A stretch of 64,000 nucleotides of DNA from Massilia yuzhufengensis (GCF_900112225.1 NZ_FOLD01000019.1:45266-109265); one strand, 5' to 3'. Positions 27,426 through 36,192 are shown, counted from the stretch's first letter. Notes: a model not told the origin generated them from the sequence alone. A program made the numbers and translations.

Positions 27426-27577
27426 GTAGGATGGGCGGGTTTCCCGCCCGCGCGTTCAACCCGCGGGTGCGCTGGCGTGCGCTCGCGTCGGGCGGCGCTG
27501 CGCTGCGCACGCGTCATGCTGTCGCAAGCATGCTTGCGCGATGTGAACGCGTGGGCGGCAGGGCCGCCCACGCTACG
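27426..27577. repeat. REPIN-like palindromic element, copy 1
   Basis: The left end (GTAGGATGGGCGGG..., through CGCGTTCAA at 27451-27459) and the right end (TGAACGCGTGGGCGG... through GCTAC at 27544-27577) are inverted copies of one hairpin-forming unit: GTAG, a GC stem, then CGCGTTCA. The middle holds further stems, including CAAGCATGCTTG. The same architecture recurs at 43260-43374. It fills most of the 261-bp gap between the formate dehydrogenase operon and the acyl-CoA synthetase. Confidence 0.65.
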
Positions 27578-27599
27578 GGAAGCGGGTCCAGTGTCCGCA

Positions 27600-29267
27600 T
27601 CAGCCGCGCCGCAGGGTGGTCACCCGCATCTCGCCCTGCGGCTCCATCATGTCGATCACGCGGCAGTCGCCGCACATGCGCAGGCGGTCGAGGTGGCCGC
27701 TGAAGGCCGGGTGCGCGCCGAGGCGGCCGAGCATGTTCTCGACCATCTGCAGGGTGCCGAAGGGCTTGTCGCAGCGGATGCAGTGGAAAGGCTGGCTCTC
27801 GTTGAGCACCACCGGCTGGCTGCGCGACTCCATGAAGGACAGGCGCGGCGTGAGCGTGATGGCGTTTTCCGGGCAGGTGGTGGCGCACAGGCCGCACTGG
27901 ACGCAGTTCTTCTCGATGAAGCGCAGCAGCGGCGCGCCCTGCCCGTCCTGCAGCGCCCCCGCCGGGCAGGCGCCGACGCAGGACATGCACAGGCTGCAGG
28001 CGCTGCGGTTCACCTCGATGGCGCCAAACGGCGCGCCGGGCGGCAGCGCCACCTGTTCGGGCCGGGCTGGCGCATGGCGGTGCAGGTGCTCGAGCGCGTA
28101 GTCGAGCGTGTTGCGCTTGTCGCCCGCCAGGTGGAAGACGGCCGGCTGGGCCGGGACCAGCCCGCGCGGCGCATGGCGCAGCGCCAGCGCCAGTTCTTCC
28201 GGCGCCTCCACCCGCAGCAACTGGAAGTGCGGGCCCGTGTAGCCGAGGCCATCGAGCACCGCTTGCGCGATCTCCATCTGCTGGTCGAGGGCGGCAAGGT
28301 ACTGGGGCGCTTCCTGGCCCGTCATGAGCACCGCGATGCCGGCCGCGCCATAGGCCACGGCGGCGAACCAGACGTCGATGCCGGTCGAGGCGGTGTGCTG
28401 CAGCGCCAGCGGGATCACCCGGCCGGGGATGGCCTCGCCCAGCCGGGCCAGCAGCGCCGCGCCGTGGTCCGGGTCGTGCAGCAGGAACACCGGCTGCGCG
28501 CCGCCGGCCTCGCGGTAGGAGCGCAGCGCCGCCTGCATGCGTTTGCCCGTGAGCGCGGCCGGCGGGAAGGCGTAGCTGATGGCGCCGGTGGGGCACACGG
28601 TGGAACAGGCGCCGCAGCCGGCGCACAGGTAGGGGTTGACCTTGATCTTGTCGCCGTCGCCGTGGATGGCCTGGGCCGAGCAGATGTCGATGCAGGCGGT
28701 GCAGCCCTTCTGCCCGTTGCGGCCATGGGCGCAAGTACGTTCCTTGTACGCGAAATACTTGGGTTTCTCGAAGTCGCCCACCATGTCCTGCAGTTCATCG
28801 GCCGCCTGTTCGCGCGCGGTGTCGTCGTAGCCGGGGGCGTAGTAGCCGTGCGGGCGCTGGTGGCTGGGGATCAGGCGGCTCGGGGCCAGGTCGAGCACGA
28901 GGTCGAAGCGGCCCTGCTGGAGCGGCTGGCCCGGGGCCTGCCAGCGCGCCTCGAAGGCGCCCAGCCAGCCGGCCACGGCGACAGTACGGGAGATGTGGAC
29001 CGGGTAGGGGCGTACCGGCATCGTCTCCTGGTTGTCCAGCAGCAGGACGGTCACCGGCAAGGCGGCGGCGAGGCGGTCGGCCCAGGGCAGCGCGTTCTCG
29101 GCCGAGCCCACCACCAGGGTGCGCCCGCCCGAGCGGTAGCTGACCGTGACGCCGGGTTCGAAAACGGGGATCGCGTCGGCGGCCAGGATGGCGGCCGCGC
29201 GCGCCTGCGCGTCCTGCCCCTCGCGCAGCGGGTCGAGCGGCACAGCGTCGGTGAAGCGGATATTCAT
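27600..29267 (-). CDS. Polyferredoxin-type 4Fe-4S protein of the formate dehydrogenase locus
   Basis: A 555-residue cytoplasmic protein with four cysteine-rich iron-sulphur motifs in two pairs: CTACIDICSAQAI and CAGCGACSTVCPTGAI near residues 190-225, then CSLCMSCVGACPAGAL and CVQCGLCATTCPENAI near 425-475. A further CIRCDKPF...CGDC set near the C-terminus may bind metal. Between the pairs lies a domain with no redox motif. It is the last gene of the operon, overlapping the DUF3306 stop by four bases. It probably relays electrons or helps mature formate dehydrogenase; the exact role is unknown. Confidence 0.82.
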   Translation of the reverse strand: MNIRFTDAVPLDPLREGQDAQARAAAILAADAIPVFEPGVTVSYRSGGRTLVVGSAENALPWADRLAAALPVTVLLLDNQETMPVRPYPVHISRTVAVAGWLGAFEARWQAPGQPLQQGRFDLVLDLAPSRLIPSHQRPHGYYAPGYDDTAREQAADELQDMVGDFEKPKYFAYKERTCAHGRNGQKGCTACIDICSAQAIHGDGDKIKVNPYLCAGCGACSTVCPTGAISYAFPPAALTGKRMQAALRSYREAGGAQPVFLLHDPDHGAALLARLGEAIPGRVIPLALQHTASTGIDVWFAAVAYGAAGIAVLMTGQEAPQYLAALDQQMEIAQAVLDGLGYTGPHFQLLRVEAPEELALALRHAPRGLVPAQPAVFHLAGDKRNTLDYALEHLHRHAPARPEQVALPPGAPFGAIEVNRSACSLCMSCVGACPAGALQDGQGAPLLRFIEKNCVQCGLCATTCPENAITLTPRLSFMESRSQPVVLNESQPFHCIRCDKPFGTLQMVENMLGRLGAHPAFSGHLDRLRMCGDCRVIDMMEPQGEMRVTTLRRG

Positions 29268-29809
29268 GCGTTGCCTTGTGGTGTGGACCGGGGCACTTGC
29301 GCTGGTACCAGCGCCGCCCCCTCGTTGTTGTCAAGCTGTCCTTCGGCGGCGGCCAGTTCGTCCGCCGCCTTTTGCTGGTCGTCCAGCAGGCGCGCCACCA
29401 GGCCTTGCGCGTGCTGGAGCGAGGCCAGCATGGCCGGGGTGAGCGGCGATGGGATGTTGTAGTCGCTCATGTAGATATCGAGGCCGTCGACCACATTGAA
29501 ATGCGGGTCGGTGAACAGCTTCTTGAGCGCCAGCCGGTGCACCGACTTATCGACGCCCTTGGCGACGAACGCGGAAAAGTCGGCGCCCGGGGTGAGGCGT
29601 TCGGCGTCTTCCATGGTCGGCAGCGGCGCGGGTGGCGCCGCTTCGGCCGGCTCCCCGGGCCCGTCAATGGGGGCGGCGTCGACCGGGGGCGCCGCCGGGG
29701 CCATCGGCGCCGGCGGGACGATCGGCGCCGGCGCGTCCTCGGGGCCGGTGGACTTCAGGCGCGCCCAGCGGCGCAGGAAACCTTCGTCAGGCATGCCGGC
29801 CCCGCTCAT
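29264..29809 (-). CDS. DUF3306 protein
   Basis: A 181-residue acidic soluble protein. The start GFLRRWARLK and the later ERLTPGADFSAFVAKGVDKSVHRLALKKLFTDPHFNVVDGLDIYMSDYNIPSPL block define DUF3306; a Pro/Ala-rich linker separates them. It lies between DUF3305 and the polyferredoxin gene, with ATGA overlaps at both ends. Genes of this family are found only in formate dehydrogenase operons, so an assembly or maturation role is likely. There is no signal peptide. The ATG five codons before a second ATG was chosen because it forms the overlap. Confidence 0.88.
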   Translation of the reverse strand: MSGAGMPDEGFLRRWARLKSTGPEDAPAPIVPPAPMAPAAPPVDAAPIDGPGEPAEAAPPAPLPTMEDAERLTPGADFSAFVAKGVDKSVHRLALKKLFTDPHFNVVDGLDIYMSDYNIPSPLTPAMLASLQHAQGLVARLLDDQQKAADELAAAEGQLDNNEGAALVPAQVPRSTPQGNA

Positions 29810-30246
29810 CCGCGCTGGTGGCCGCGGCGCGGACGCGGCTGGTAGTGCTCGCGCAGGTAGCCCGCCACCCATGAATAAATTTCGCCCGGCATGGTGACGC
29901 CGTCGGCCGATTCGCCCGAATCGAACATGCGCGTGCCCTCGACGTAGCTCACCGAGGCCCGGGCGGGGATGGCCCTGCCCTCTTCCATGCGCCACAGCAC
30001 GAAGACCTTGGACTCGGGCGCGACGATGTTTTCGTAATAGCCGTCGTTCTCGTCGGTGTAGAGCTCGAGCTCGAGCCCGGACACCAGGTAATAATCGCGC
30101 TCCGGGCTTTCGCTGAGCACCTGCAGGCGCGGCAGGTCGCCACGGTCGGGCACCACGCCCACCGCGGCCCAGGCTTCGTCGGCCCAGATGTGCTGCACCG
30201 TGCGGCGCTGCATGATGATCGCCACCGGCATGCTTCCCATTTTCAT
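29806..30246 (-). CDS. DUF3305 protein
   Basis: A 146-residue protein with the DUF3305 core: MPVAIIMQRRTVQHIWADEAWAAVGVVPD, SGLELELYTDENDGYYENIVAPESKVFVLWRMEEG and MFDSGESADGVTMPGEIYSWVAGYLREHY. It has no membrane segment or cofactor motif. Its ATG overlaps the stop of the Ala/Pro-rich exported protein and its stop overlaps DUF3306. DUF3305 and DUF3306 always travel together with fdh genes; they are presumed cytoplasmic helpers for formate dehydrogenase. Confidence 0.88.
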   Translation of the reverse strand: MKMGSMPVAIIMQRRTVQHIWADEAWAAVGVVPDRGDLPRLQVLSESPERDYYLVSGLELELYTDENDGYYENIVAPESKVFVLWRMEEGRAIPARASVSYVEGTRMFDSGESADGVTMPGEIYSWVAGYLREHYQPRPRRGHQRG

Positions 30247-30815
30247 TGTTTGTTCGCAGTCTTGGGTGTGCTGTCCTTCTCGACCGCCGGGCCCACGCCC
30301 TTCGGTACGGCCTTGGTCTGGCTGCGCTTGACATCCTCGCTCGGCGCGGCCGTGCCCAGTTTTTCGCTCTTGACCGGCACGTTGGCGGCATTCAGGGCCT
30401 GGCGGCTGAGCGGCGCGGCCCCGGTGGCGGGCGCCGCGGCGGCCGTGCCCGGCGCAGCATTGGCCGGTGCCGCGGCCGGCATGCCGGCGGAAGGCGGGGT
30501 GACTCCGGCCGGGACCGTGCCGGCGGCCGGCGCGGCGACCGCGGGTGCGGCGGGTGCCGCCACGATCGCCACCGGCGGATTGATGCGCCAGCCCTTGGCC
30601 GGCGCCTGCGCGCGCCAGCGGGCGCTGACCGAATCGATGGAAGCGGCCAGCAGCTCCTTGTCCTTGGCGGCCTTGGCGTCGGCCTCGGCTTTCTTGGCGG
30701 CCGCGGCGTCCTGCTGCGCCTGCGTGAGCGCCGGTTTCGGCAGCGCGGCCCATGCGGCGCTGCTGCAGGCCACCAGGCCGGCCAGCGTCCACGCCACTAG
30801 CTTGCGGGCGTTCAT
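30243..30815 (-). CDS. Ala/Pro-rich exported protein of the fdh operon
   Basis: A 190-residue protein with a Sec signal peptide (MNARKLVAWTLAGLVACSSAAWA, cleavage before ALPKP). A charged helical stretch follows (QQDAAAAKKAEADAKAAKDKELLAASIDSVSARWRAQAP), then a long low-complexity Ala/Pro region and a polar tail (SEDVKRSQTKAVPKG). No enzymatic motif is present. Both ends overlap neighbouring genes by four bases, so it belongs to the fdh operon. It might be a periplasmic spacer or tether for the formate dehydrogenase complex; no family was recognised. Confidence 0.7.
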   Translation of the reverse strand: MNARKLVAWTLAGLVACSSAAWAALPKPALTQAQQDAAAAKKAEADAKAAKDKELLAASIDSVSARWRAQAPAKGWRINPPVAIVAAPAAPAVAAPAAGTVPAGVTPPSAGMPAAAPANAAPGTAAAAPATGAAPLSRQALNAANVPVKSEKLGTAAPSEDVKRSQTKAVPKGVGPAVEKDSTPKTANKQ

Positions 30816-31261
30816 TGCTTGCTCCCGAGGGTGTTGGGCGCGGCCCCGCCCTGCGGCGAGGTGTTGGTGGCGGTCGGCGCCGGGGCCGTGCCGGGCTGCG
30901 GCGCGGCCGGGCGGTTCTCGCCGGAGGGCACCTGGGTGCCGGCCTGCGGGCCGTCGGGACGGGTCACGCCGCGGCTCGGCCCCTGGCCGGTCTCGCGCAC
31001 CGTGCCCGCGGTCTCGGCGCCGGAGCTGGTGCCGCCGGATCCGCCGGCATGGCCCGGCGTGCCGCCGGCATAGGTGGCGTCGGTCACCGGCTTGGCGGTG
31101 GCCGCGATGATGGCGCCGCTGGTGCGCCCGCCGGCCGAGACCTGGCCCGGGTACTTGGTCTGCACGATGCCGCCGACGCTGGGATGGCCGCCGCGGTCGC
31201 AGCCGGCCAGCGCCAGCACGATCGCCAGGCCGCCATAGGAAAGGATGCGGGATGCTGTCAT
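30812..31261 (-). CDS. Gly/Pro-rich lipoprotein of the fdh operon
   Basis: A 149-residue lipoprotein with lipobox LALAGC after MTASRILSYGGLAIV. The mature part begins CDRGGHPSVGGIVQTKYPGQVSAGGRTSGAI and is dominated by Gly, Pro, Thr and Ala with no predicted globular core (TPGHAGGSGGTSSGAETAG, PQPGTAPAPTATNTSPQGG). It lies eight bases after the cytochrome b subunit gene and overlaps the next gene by four bases. An outer- or inner-membrane tether for the periplasmic formate dehydrogenase is conceivable; family unknown. Confidence 0.7.
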   Translation of the reverse strand: MTASRILSYGGLAIVLALAGCDRGGHPSVGGIVQTKYPGQVSAGGRTSGAIIAATAKPVTDATYAGGTPGHAGGSGGTSSGAETAGTVRETGQGPSRGVTRPDGPQAGTQVPSGENRPAAPQPGTAPAPTATNTSPQGGAAPNTLGSKQ

Positions 31262-31269
31262 GGTATTCC

Positions 31270-32370
31270 TCAGTGGACCGGTCCCGGACGCGGCGCCGGG
31301 CGCCTTGGCAGGTCGCCATCCGGCGGCACGCCGGGGGCGCCGCCGTTCCTGACCTGCTCGTACCAGATCGCGTGGTGGGCCTGGGCCCAGGATTCGTCGA
31401 CCGTGCCTTCGCGCATGGCCTGGTAGGCGCCCGGCGTGCCCCAGGTGCCGATGAAGATATGGCCCATGGCCGCGGCGATGTACAGGGCGGCGCCGGCGAT
31501 GTGCAGGTAATTCGCCACCTGCAGCACCCAGCGGGTCTGGCCGAAGGTGACGAAATCGAGGATGAGGCCGGACACCGACATCACGATGCCCAGCAGGGTC
31601 ACGCCGAGCCAGAACCAGGCTTTTTCGCCGGCATTGAAGAATCCGGCCGGCACGTGCTTGTGCGACACCAGCCCACCGCCCTGCTTCACCCACTGCCAGT
31701 CGCGCCGGTTGAAGAAATTGCGGCGCACGAAAGTGATGAACATCAGGATCGAGCACAGGATGAACAGCGGACCGACGAAGTTGTGCAGGTACTTGGAAAT
31801 GATGGCTACCCACGAGAACAGGTCGTGCCCCATCCAGGGCAGCATGATCTTCTTGCCGTACATGATGATGATGCCGGTGATCGCCAGCGCGATGAAGGTA
31901 TAGGCCGTGGCCCAGTGAACATGGCGTTCCCAGGCGGTGAAGCGCTGGATGCGGCGCCCGGTCTTGGGCTCTTCGGGGATCGGCCCGATGGTCTTGTAGA
32001 ACACGAACAGGATGAAGGGCACCACCAGCAGGAGAACGCCGGCCACCAGCGCGAACGGCCCGTTGCGCAGGTGGCGCCAGGTGTTGCCGCCGCGCTGGAC
32101 GATGACGTTGGCTTCGGTGGACCCGTACTGGCCCAGGAAGTGGCGGTCCATGTGGACCCGCCCCGACGCAGCGTTGGTCATGCCAGGCTCGCGCACCACG
32201 GAGTCGCCCTCGATCTGGAGCATGGTCTGCTCTTCGGCGTAGGCGGGCTTGGCTTCCTTGTTGGGCACACCGGCGAAGGCGGCCGGCAGCATCAGCGCGA
32301 ACAGCAGCGCCAGCAGCATTCTCAGGAACGGGAGCGCAGGAAGATGGCGTTGCACGGGGTAGGTAGGCAT
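31270..32370 (-). CDS. Formate dehydrogenase gamma subunit (cytochrome b556)
   Basis: A 366-residue membrane subunit that passes electrons from the iron-sulphur subunit to quinone. An N-terminal signal (LLALLFALMLPAAFA) and a ~90-residue periplasmic stretch precede the first membrane segment (FALVAGVLLLVVPFILFVFY). The cytochrome b core follows, with haem-ligand candidates in RHVHWATAYTFIALAITGIIIMYG, SKYLHNFVGPLFI and VANYLHIAGAALYIAAAMGHIFIG. The extra N-terminal part is longer than in E. coli FdnI but common in this group. AGGAG precedes the start. It lies in the middle of the fdh operon. Confidence 0.9.
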   Translation of the reverse strand: MPTYPVQRHLPALPFLRMLLALLFALMLPAAFAGVPNKEAKPAYAEEQTMLQIEGDSVVREPGMTNAASGRVHMDRHFLGQYGSTEANVIVQRGGNTWRHLRNGPFALVAGVLLLVVPFILFVFYKTIGPIPEEPKTGRRIQRFTAWERHVHWATAYTFIALAITGIIIMYGKKIMLPWMGHDLFSWVAIISKYLHNFVGPLFILCSILMFITFVRRNFFNRRDWQWVKQGGGLVSHKHVPAGFFNAGEKAWFWLGVTLLGIVMSVSGLILDFVTFGQTRWVLQVANYLHIAGAALYIAAAMGHIFIGTWGTPGAYQAMREGTVDESWAQAHHAIWYEQVRNGGAPGVPPDGDLPRRPAPRPGPVH

Positions 32371-32383
32371 CGTCGGCTCCTGG

Positions 32384-32611
32384 TCACGGGTTGGCCCGGT
32401 TGTACTCGTTCTGCTTCTGGTTGCGGTTGTTCTGCGCCGCGGCCCAGGCCAGCCGGTCGTTGTGGAAGCGCACCTGGTAGGGGCGGTTGTCGGGCTTGCC
32501 GGCAAACTCGCCGCGCAGCCAGCCGGGATGCTGGTCGACTTCCAGGCAGCCGGACAGCAGCAGCGGCAACGCCAGCGCCGCGCCCCAAAGTGAAAGACGG
32601 GAGCGGGTCAT
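32384..32611 (-). CDS. Small lipoprotein in the fdh operon
   Basis: A 75-residue lipoprotein: signal MTRSRLSLWGAALALPLLLSG with lipobox LLSGC, then CLEVDQHPGWLRGEFAGKPDNRPYQVRFHNDRLAW and a polar Asn/Gln-rich tail. Its ATG overlaps the stop of the beta-subunit gene and it ends 13 bases before the gamma-subunit start, so it is part of the operon. Its conserved aromatic residues suggest a structural or docking role near the periplasmic complex. Family not recognised. Confidence 0.75.
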   Translation of the reverse strand: MTRSRLSLWGAALALPLLLSGCLEVDQHPGWLRGEFAGKPDNRPYQVRFHNDRLAWAAAQNNRNQKQNEYNRANP

Positions 32612-33291
32612 TGCGGGAACCCTCCCTTCGCATTCTGGATGTCACCCGGGATCAGGTTTTCACGTGGCAGGTCGCCCTTGGCCTTGATGTCGCCGCCGCG
32701 CTTGGGCCGGCCGTAGGCGATCTTCCAGCCCCACAGCTCGGGGCCGTAGCCGCGGGTCTCGACGCGCTGGCGGTAGATGTCGGCGATCAGGTCGGCGTCG
32801 CCGGCCAGCAGCGCCTTGGTGCCGCACATCTCGGCGCAGGCCGGCAGCTTGCCCTCGGCGATGCGGTTGCGGCCGTATTTCTTGAATTCCGCCTCCGAAG
32901 TGTCCGGTTCCGGGCCGCCAGCGCAGTAGGTGCACTTGTCCATCTTGCCGCGGTGGTTGAACAGGCCGGTTTCCGGGAACTGCGGGGCGCCGAACGGGCA
33001 GGCGTAGTAGCAGTAGCCGCAGCCGATGCACTGGTCCTTGCTGTGCAGGACGATGCCGTCTTCGGTGTGGTAGATGCAGTTGGTCGGGCACACCGCCAGG
33101 CAGGGGGCGTCGGTGCAGTGCATGCAGGCCACCGACACCGAGCGCTCGCCGGGAATGCCGTCGTTGATCGTCACCACCCGGCGCCGGTTGACGCCCCAGG
33201 GGGTTTCGTTTTCGTTCTTGCATGCGGTGACGCAGCCGTTGCAGTCGATGCAGCGCTCGGTATCGCAAATGAATTTCATTCTCGCGGCCAT
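32608..33291 (-). CDS. fdhB: Formate dehydrogenase iron-sulphur (beta) subunit
   Basis: A 227-residue protein with four [4Fe-4S] motifs: CIDCNGCVTACKNE, CMHCTDAPCLAVCPTNCI, CIGCGYCYYACPFGAP and the split CTYCAGG...PACAEMC. It shuttles electrons from the catalytic subunit to the cytochrome b. Unlike E. coli FdnH it has no C-terminal membrane anchor and no own signal peptide, so it should be exported by riding on the Tat signal of the alpha subunit. It lies between the alpha subunit and the small lipoprotein gene. Confidence 0.92.
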   Translation of the reverse strand: MAARMKFICDTERCIDCNGCVTACKNENETPWGVNRRRVVTINDGIPGERSVSVACMHCTDAPCLAVCPTNCIYHTEDGIVLHSKDQCIGCGYCYYACPFGAPQFPETGLFNHRGKMDKCTYCAGGPEPDTSEAEFKKYGRNRIAEGKLPACAEMCGTKALLAGDADLIADIYRQRVETRGYGPELWGWKIAYGRPKRGGDIKAKGDLPRENLIPGDIQNAKGGFPQ

Positions 33292-33329
33292 GTCAGTCTC
33301 CTCTTACCGTATGTCGGGATTCATCGGGC

Positions 33330-36152
33330 TCATGCGCGCACCACGCGGCACAGCGATACCTTGGTTTCCTGCATCATGGTCACGGCGTCGTAGCCATAGG
33401 TCCAGCCGGTGTTGCAGGCCTCGCCGCGCACCGTGGGGGCGCCGCCCTCGGGGTAGTGGCGCTCCAGGTCTTCGCCCATCCACCAGCCGCCGAAGTGGAA
33501 AGGCATCCACACCAGGCCGATCGGCACACGCTCGGTGACCATCGCCATCATCTTCAGGCGCGCGCCGGTGGGGGTCTCGACCCAGACGTAGTCGCCGACC
33601 CTGGCATTAAGCTGCACCGCGTCCTTCGGGTTGATCTCGACGAACATGTTCTGCTGCAGTTCGGCCAGCCAGGGATTGGAGCGGGTTTCCTCGCCGCCGC
33701 CCTCGTACTCCACCAGGCGGCCGGAGGTCATGATGAGCGGGTAGTCCTTGGAGTAATCGACGTCCTGCACCGACTTGTAGAGCGTCGGCACGCGCCAGAA
33801 GTTGGCCTTGTCATCGTAGGTCGGGTATTTGGCGACCAGGTCGCGCCGGGGCGAAGCGAGCGGCTCGCGGTGGACGGGTACCGGGTCGGGGAAGTTCCAC
33901 ACATTGCAGCGCGCCCGCGCATTGCCGAAGGGCGCGCAGCCGTGGGCGATGACGACCCGGATGATGCCGCCCGACAGGTCGGTCTTCCAGTTCTTGCCTT
34001 CGGCCAGGGCCTGCTCCTGCGGGGTGAGCTCGGCCCACCAGCCGAGTTTTTTCAGGAAGATATGGTCGAACTCGGGGTAGCCGACGTCGAGCTGGCTGTC
34101 CTTGTTGGTGGAACCGTCGGCCGCCAGCAGCGACACGCCATTGTGCTCCACGCCCCAGTTGGCGCGGAACGGCAGGCCGCCCTCGGCCACCGACTTGTTG
34201 ATGTCGTACAGGATCGGCGTGCCGGGGTGCTTCATTTCGGGCGTGCCCCAGCACGGCCACGGCAAGCCGTAATAGTCGCCCTTGCAGGGACCGTCGTCGG
34301 CGCGCAAGGTGGTGGGGTTGAAGGTGTGCTTGTTCTCCATGTGCAGCTTGAGGCGCTCGGGCGAGCAGCCGGTGTAGCCGATGGTCCAGCAGGAGCGGTT
34401 GATCTCGCGCAGGATGTCCTCGATCACCGGCTCGTTGAGCACCACCTTGATGTTCTTGCACAGTTCGTTATGGAAGCCGAACTTCTTGGCCAGCAGGTAC
34501 ATGATCTCGTGGTCGGTCTTGCATTCGAACAGCGGCATGATGACGCGTTCGCGCCACTGGATGCTGCGGTTCGAGGCCGTGCACGAGCCCTGGGTCTCGA
34601 ATTGCGAAGCTGCAGGCAACAGGTAGACACCATCGGTACGGCCGTGCATCGCCGCCGTCATGCTCGGGTAGGGGTCGACCACCACCAGCATGTCGAGCTT
34701 CTGCATCGCCGCCTTCATGTCCGGCAGGCGTACCTGGCTGTTGGGCGCGTGGCCCCAGTAGAACACGGCGCGCAGGTTCGATGGCTGGTCGATGAACTGG
34801 TTTTCTTCGTTCACCGCGTCGAACCAGCGCGACACCGTGATGCCGGGCTTTTCCATCAGCTCCTTGGAGCCGAAGCGCGACAGGATCCAGTTGTAGTCCA
34901 CCCCCCATACATTGGCGAAGTGCTTCCAGGCGCCTTCGGCGATGCCGTAGTAGCCCGGCAGCGAATCGCCGTTGGGGCCGACGTCGGTCGCGCCCTGCAC
35001 GTTGTCGTGGCCGCGGTAGATGTTGGCGCCGCCGCCGGGCACGCCGATATTGCCCAGCGCCAGCTGCAGGATGGAAAGCGCGCGCACATTGGCGGTGCCG
35101 ACGTGGTGCTGGGTGATGCCCATGCACCAGACCACCGACGAAGGCCGGTTCTTGGCCAGCATCTCGGCCGCCATGCGCACCGAGGCTTCCGGCACGCCGG
35201 TGACGTCGGAGACTTTATCGGGCGTCCACTTGGCCACTTCCTTGCGCACGTCGTCCATGCCGTAGGTGCGGGCCGCGATGTAGTCCTTGTCTTCCCAGCC
35301 GTTGCTGAAGATGTGCCACAGGATGCCCCACACCAAGGGGATATCGGTGCCCGGACGCACCCGCACGTAGTGGTGGGCGAAGCGCGCGGTGCGGGTGAAG
35401 CGCGGGTCGACGACGATCATCTTGGCGCCGAGTTCCTTGGCGTGCAGGAAGTGCAGCATCGAGATCGGGTGGGCCTCGGCCGGGTTGGAGCCGATAAACA
35501 TCACCGCCTTGCTGTGGTGCAAGTCGTTGAAGGAGTTCGTCATGGCGCCGTAGCCGAAGGTCTGGGCTACGCCGGCCACCGTGGTCGAGTGGCAGATGCG
35601 GGCCTGGTGGTCGCAGTTGTTGGAACCCCAGAACGACACCCATTTGCGCAGCAGGTAGGCTTGTTCGTTGTTGTGCTTGGAGCTGCCGATGACCATCAGC
35701 GCGTCGGGGCCGGATTTCTGGCGCAGCTCGATGAGCTTGTCGCCGATTTCATTGATGGCCTGGTCCCAGGAAATGCGCTGGTACTTGCCGCCCACCAGCT
35801 TCATGGGATAGCGCAGGCGGTGCTCGCCGAAGCCGTGTTCGCGCACCGAGGCGCCCTTGGCGCAGTGTGCGCCCATGTTGAGGGGCGAATCGAAGGCCGC
35901 TTCCTGGCGCACCCAGACGCCATTGGCCACCACCGCATCGACCGAGCAGCCCACCGAGCAGTGGCTGCAGATGGTGCGCTTGATCTCGGTGGGCACCGGG
36001 GCGCCCGCCACCGTGTCGGCCGCCGTGGCCGGTTCGATGACATTGAGCGGCAGGTGGCGGGCGAAGGCGCCGGCGCCGGCGGCCACCCCGGCCCCGACCA
36101 GGAAGCGGCGCCGTTTCAGTCCGCTGTCGCGGGGTGTCTTGACTAAGGACAT
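33330..36152 (-). CDS. fdhA: Formate dehydrogenase catalytic (alpha) subunit
   Basis: A 940-residue molybdopterin oxidoreductase. A Tat signal (LKRRRFLVGAGVAAGAGAFA) targets it to the periplasm. The N-terminal [4Fe-4S] cluster uses Cys62, Cys65, Cys69 and Cys97 (ICSHCSVGCSVD...GAHCAKG). The metal ligand is Cys187 (ARICHSTTV) where E. coli FdnG has selenocysteine, followed by His188, so this is a Cys-type enzyme. The C-terminal dinucleotide domain contains LIMTSGRLVEYEGGG and VWVETPTGARL. It oxidises formate to CO2 and drives quinone reduction. It follows the TorD-type chaperone and Tat-peptide genes. Confidence 0.95.
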   Translation of the reverse strand: MSLVKTPRDSGLKRRRFLVGAGVAAGAGAFARHLPLNVIEPATAADTVAGAPVPTEIKRTICSHCSVGCSVDAVVANGVWVRQEAAFDSPLNMGAHCAKGASVREHGFGEHRLRYPMKLVGGKYQRISWDQAINEIGDKLIELRQKSGPDALMVIGSSKHNNEQAYLLRKWVSFWGSNNCDHQARICHSTTVAGVAQTFGYGAMTNSFNDLHHSKAVMFIGSNPAEAHPISMLHFLHAKELGAKMIVVDPRFTRTARFAHHYVRVRPGTDIPLVWGILWHIFSNGWEDKDYIAARTYGMDDVRKEVAKWTPDKVSDVTGVPEASVRMAAEMLAKNRPSSVVWCMGITQHHVGTANVRALSILQLALGNIGVPGGGANIYRGHDNVQGATDVGPNGDSLPGYYGIAEGAWKHFANVWGVDYNWILSRFGSKELMEKPGITVSRWFDAVNEENQFIDQPSNLRAVFYWGHAPNSQVRLPDMKAAMQKLDMLVVVDPYPSMTAAMHGRTDGVYLLPAASQFETQGSCTASNRSIQWRERVIMPLFECKTDHEIMYLLAKKFGFHNELCKNIKVVLNEPVIEDILREINRSCWTIGYTGCSPERLKLHMENKHTFNPTTLRADDGPCKGDYYGLPWPCWGTPEMKHPGTPILYDINKSVAEGGLPFRANWGVEHNGVSLLAADGSTNKDSQLDVGYPEFDHIFLKKLGWWAELTPQEQALAEGKNWKTDLSGGIIRVVIAHGCAPFGNARARCNVWNFPDPVPVHREPLASPRRDLVAKYPTYDDKANFWRVPTLYKSVQDVDYSKDYPLIMTSGRLVEYEGGGEETRSNPWLAELQQNMFVEINPKDAVQLNARVGDYVWVETPTGARLKMMAMVTERVPIGLVWMPFHFGGWWMGEDLERHYPEGGAPTVRGEACNTGWTYGYDAVTMMQETKVSLCRVVRA

Positions 36153-36192
36153 GCTGGGTCTCCCGTGTCACGCATCGGTTTTTTGCTTCAGC

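Noticed and set aside
25488..29462. Very long plus-strand open frame (over 1300 codons) opposite the acyl-CoA synthetase and fdh genes
   Set aside because: It is antisense to two well-supported genes, has no family motif and a shadow-frame amino-acid composition. GC-rich codon use keeps such antisense frames open.
33456..36146. Long plus-strand frame opposite fdhA
   Set aside because: Antisense shadow; the fdhA frame carries all catalytic motifs.
33330..36152. Selenocysteine in formate dehydrogenase
   Set aside because: The metal-ligand position is an ordinary Cys codon; no in-frame TGA interrupts the gene.
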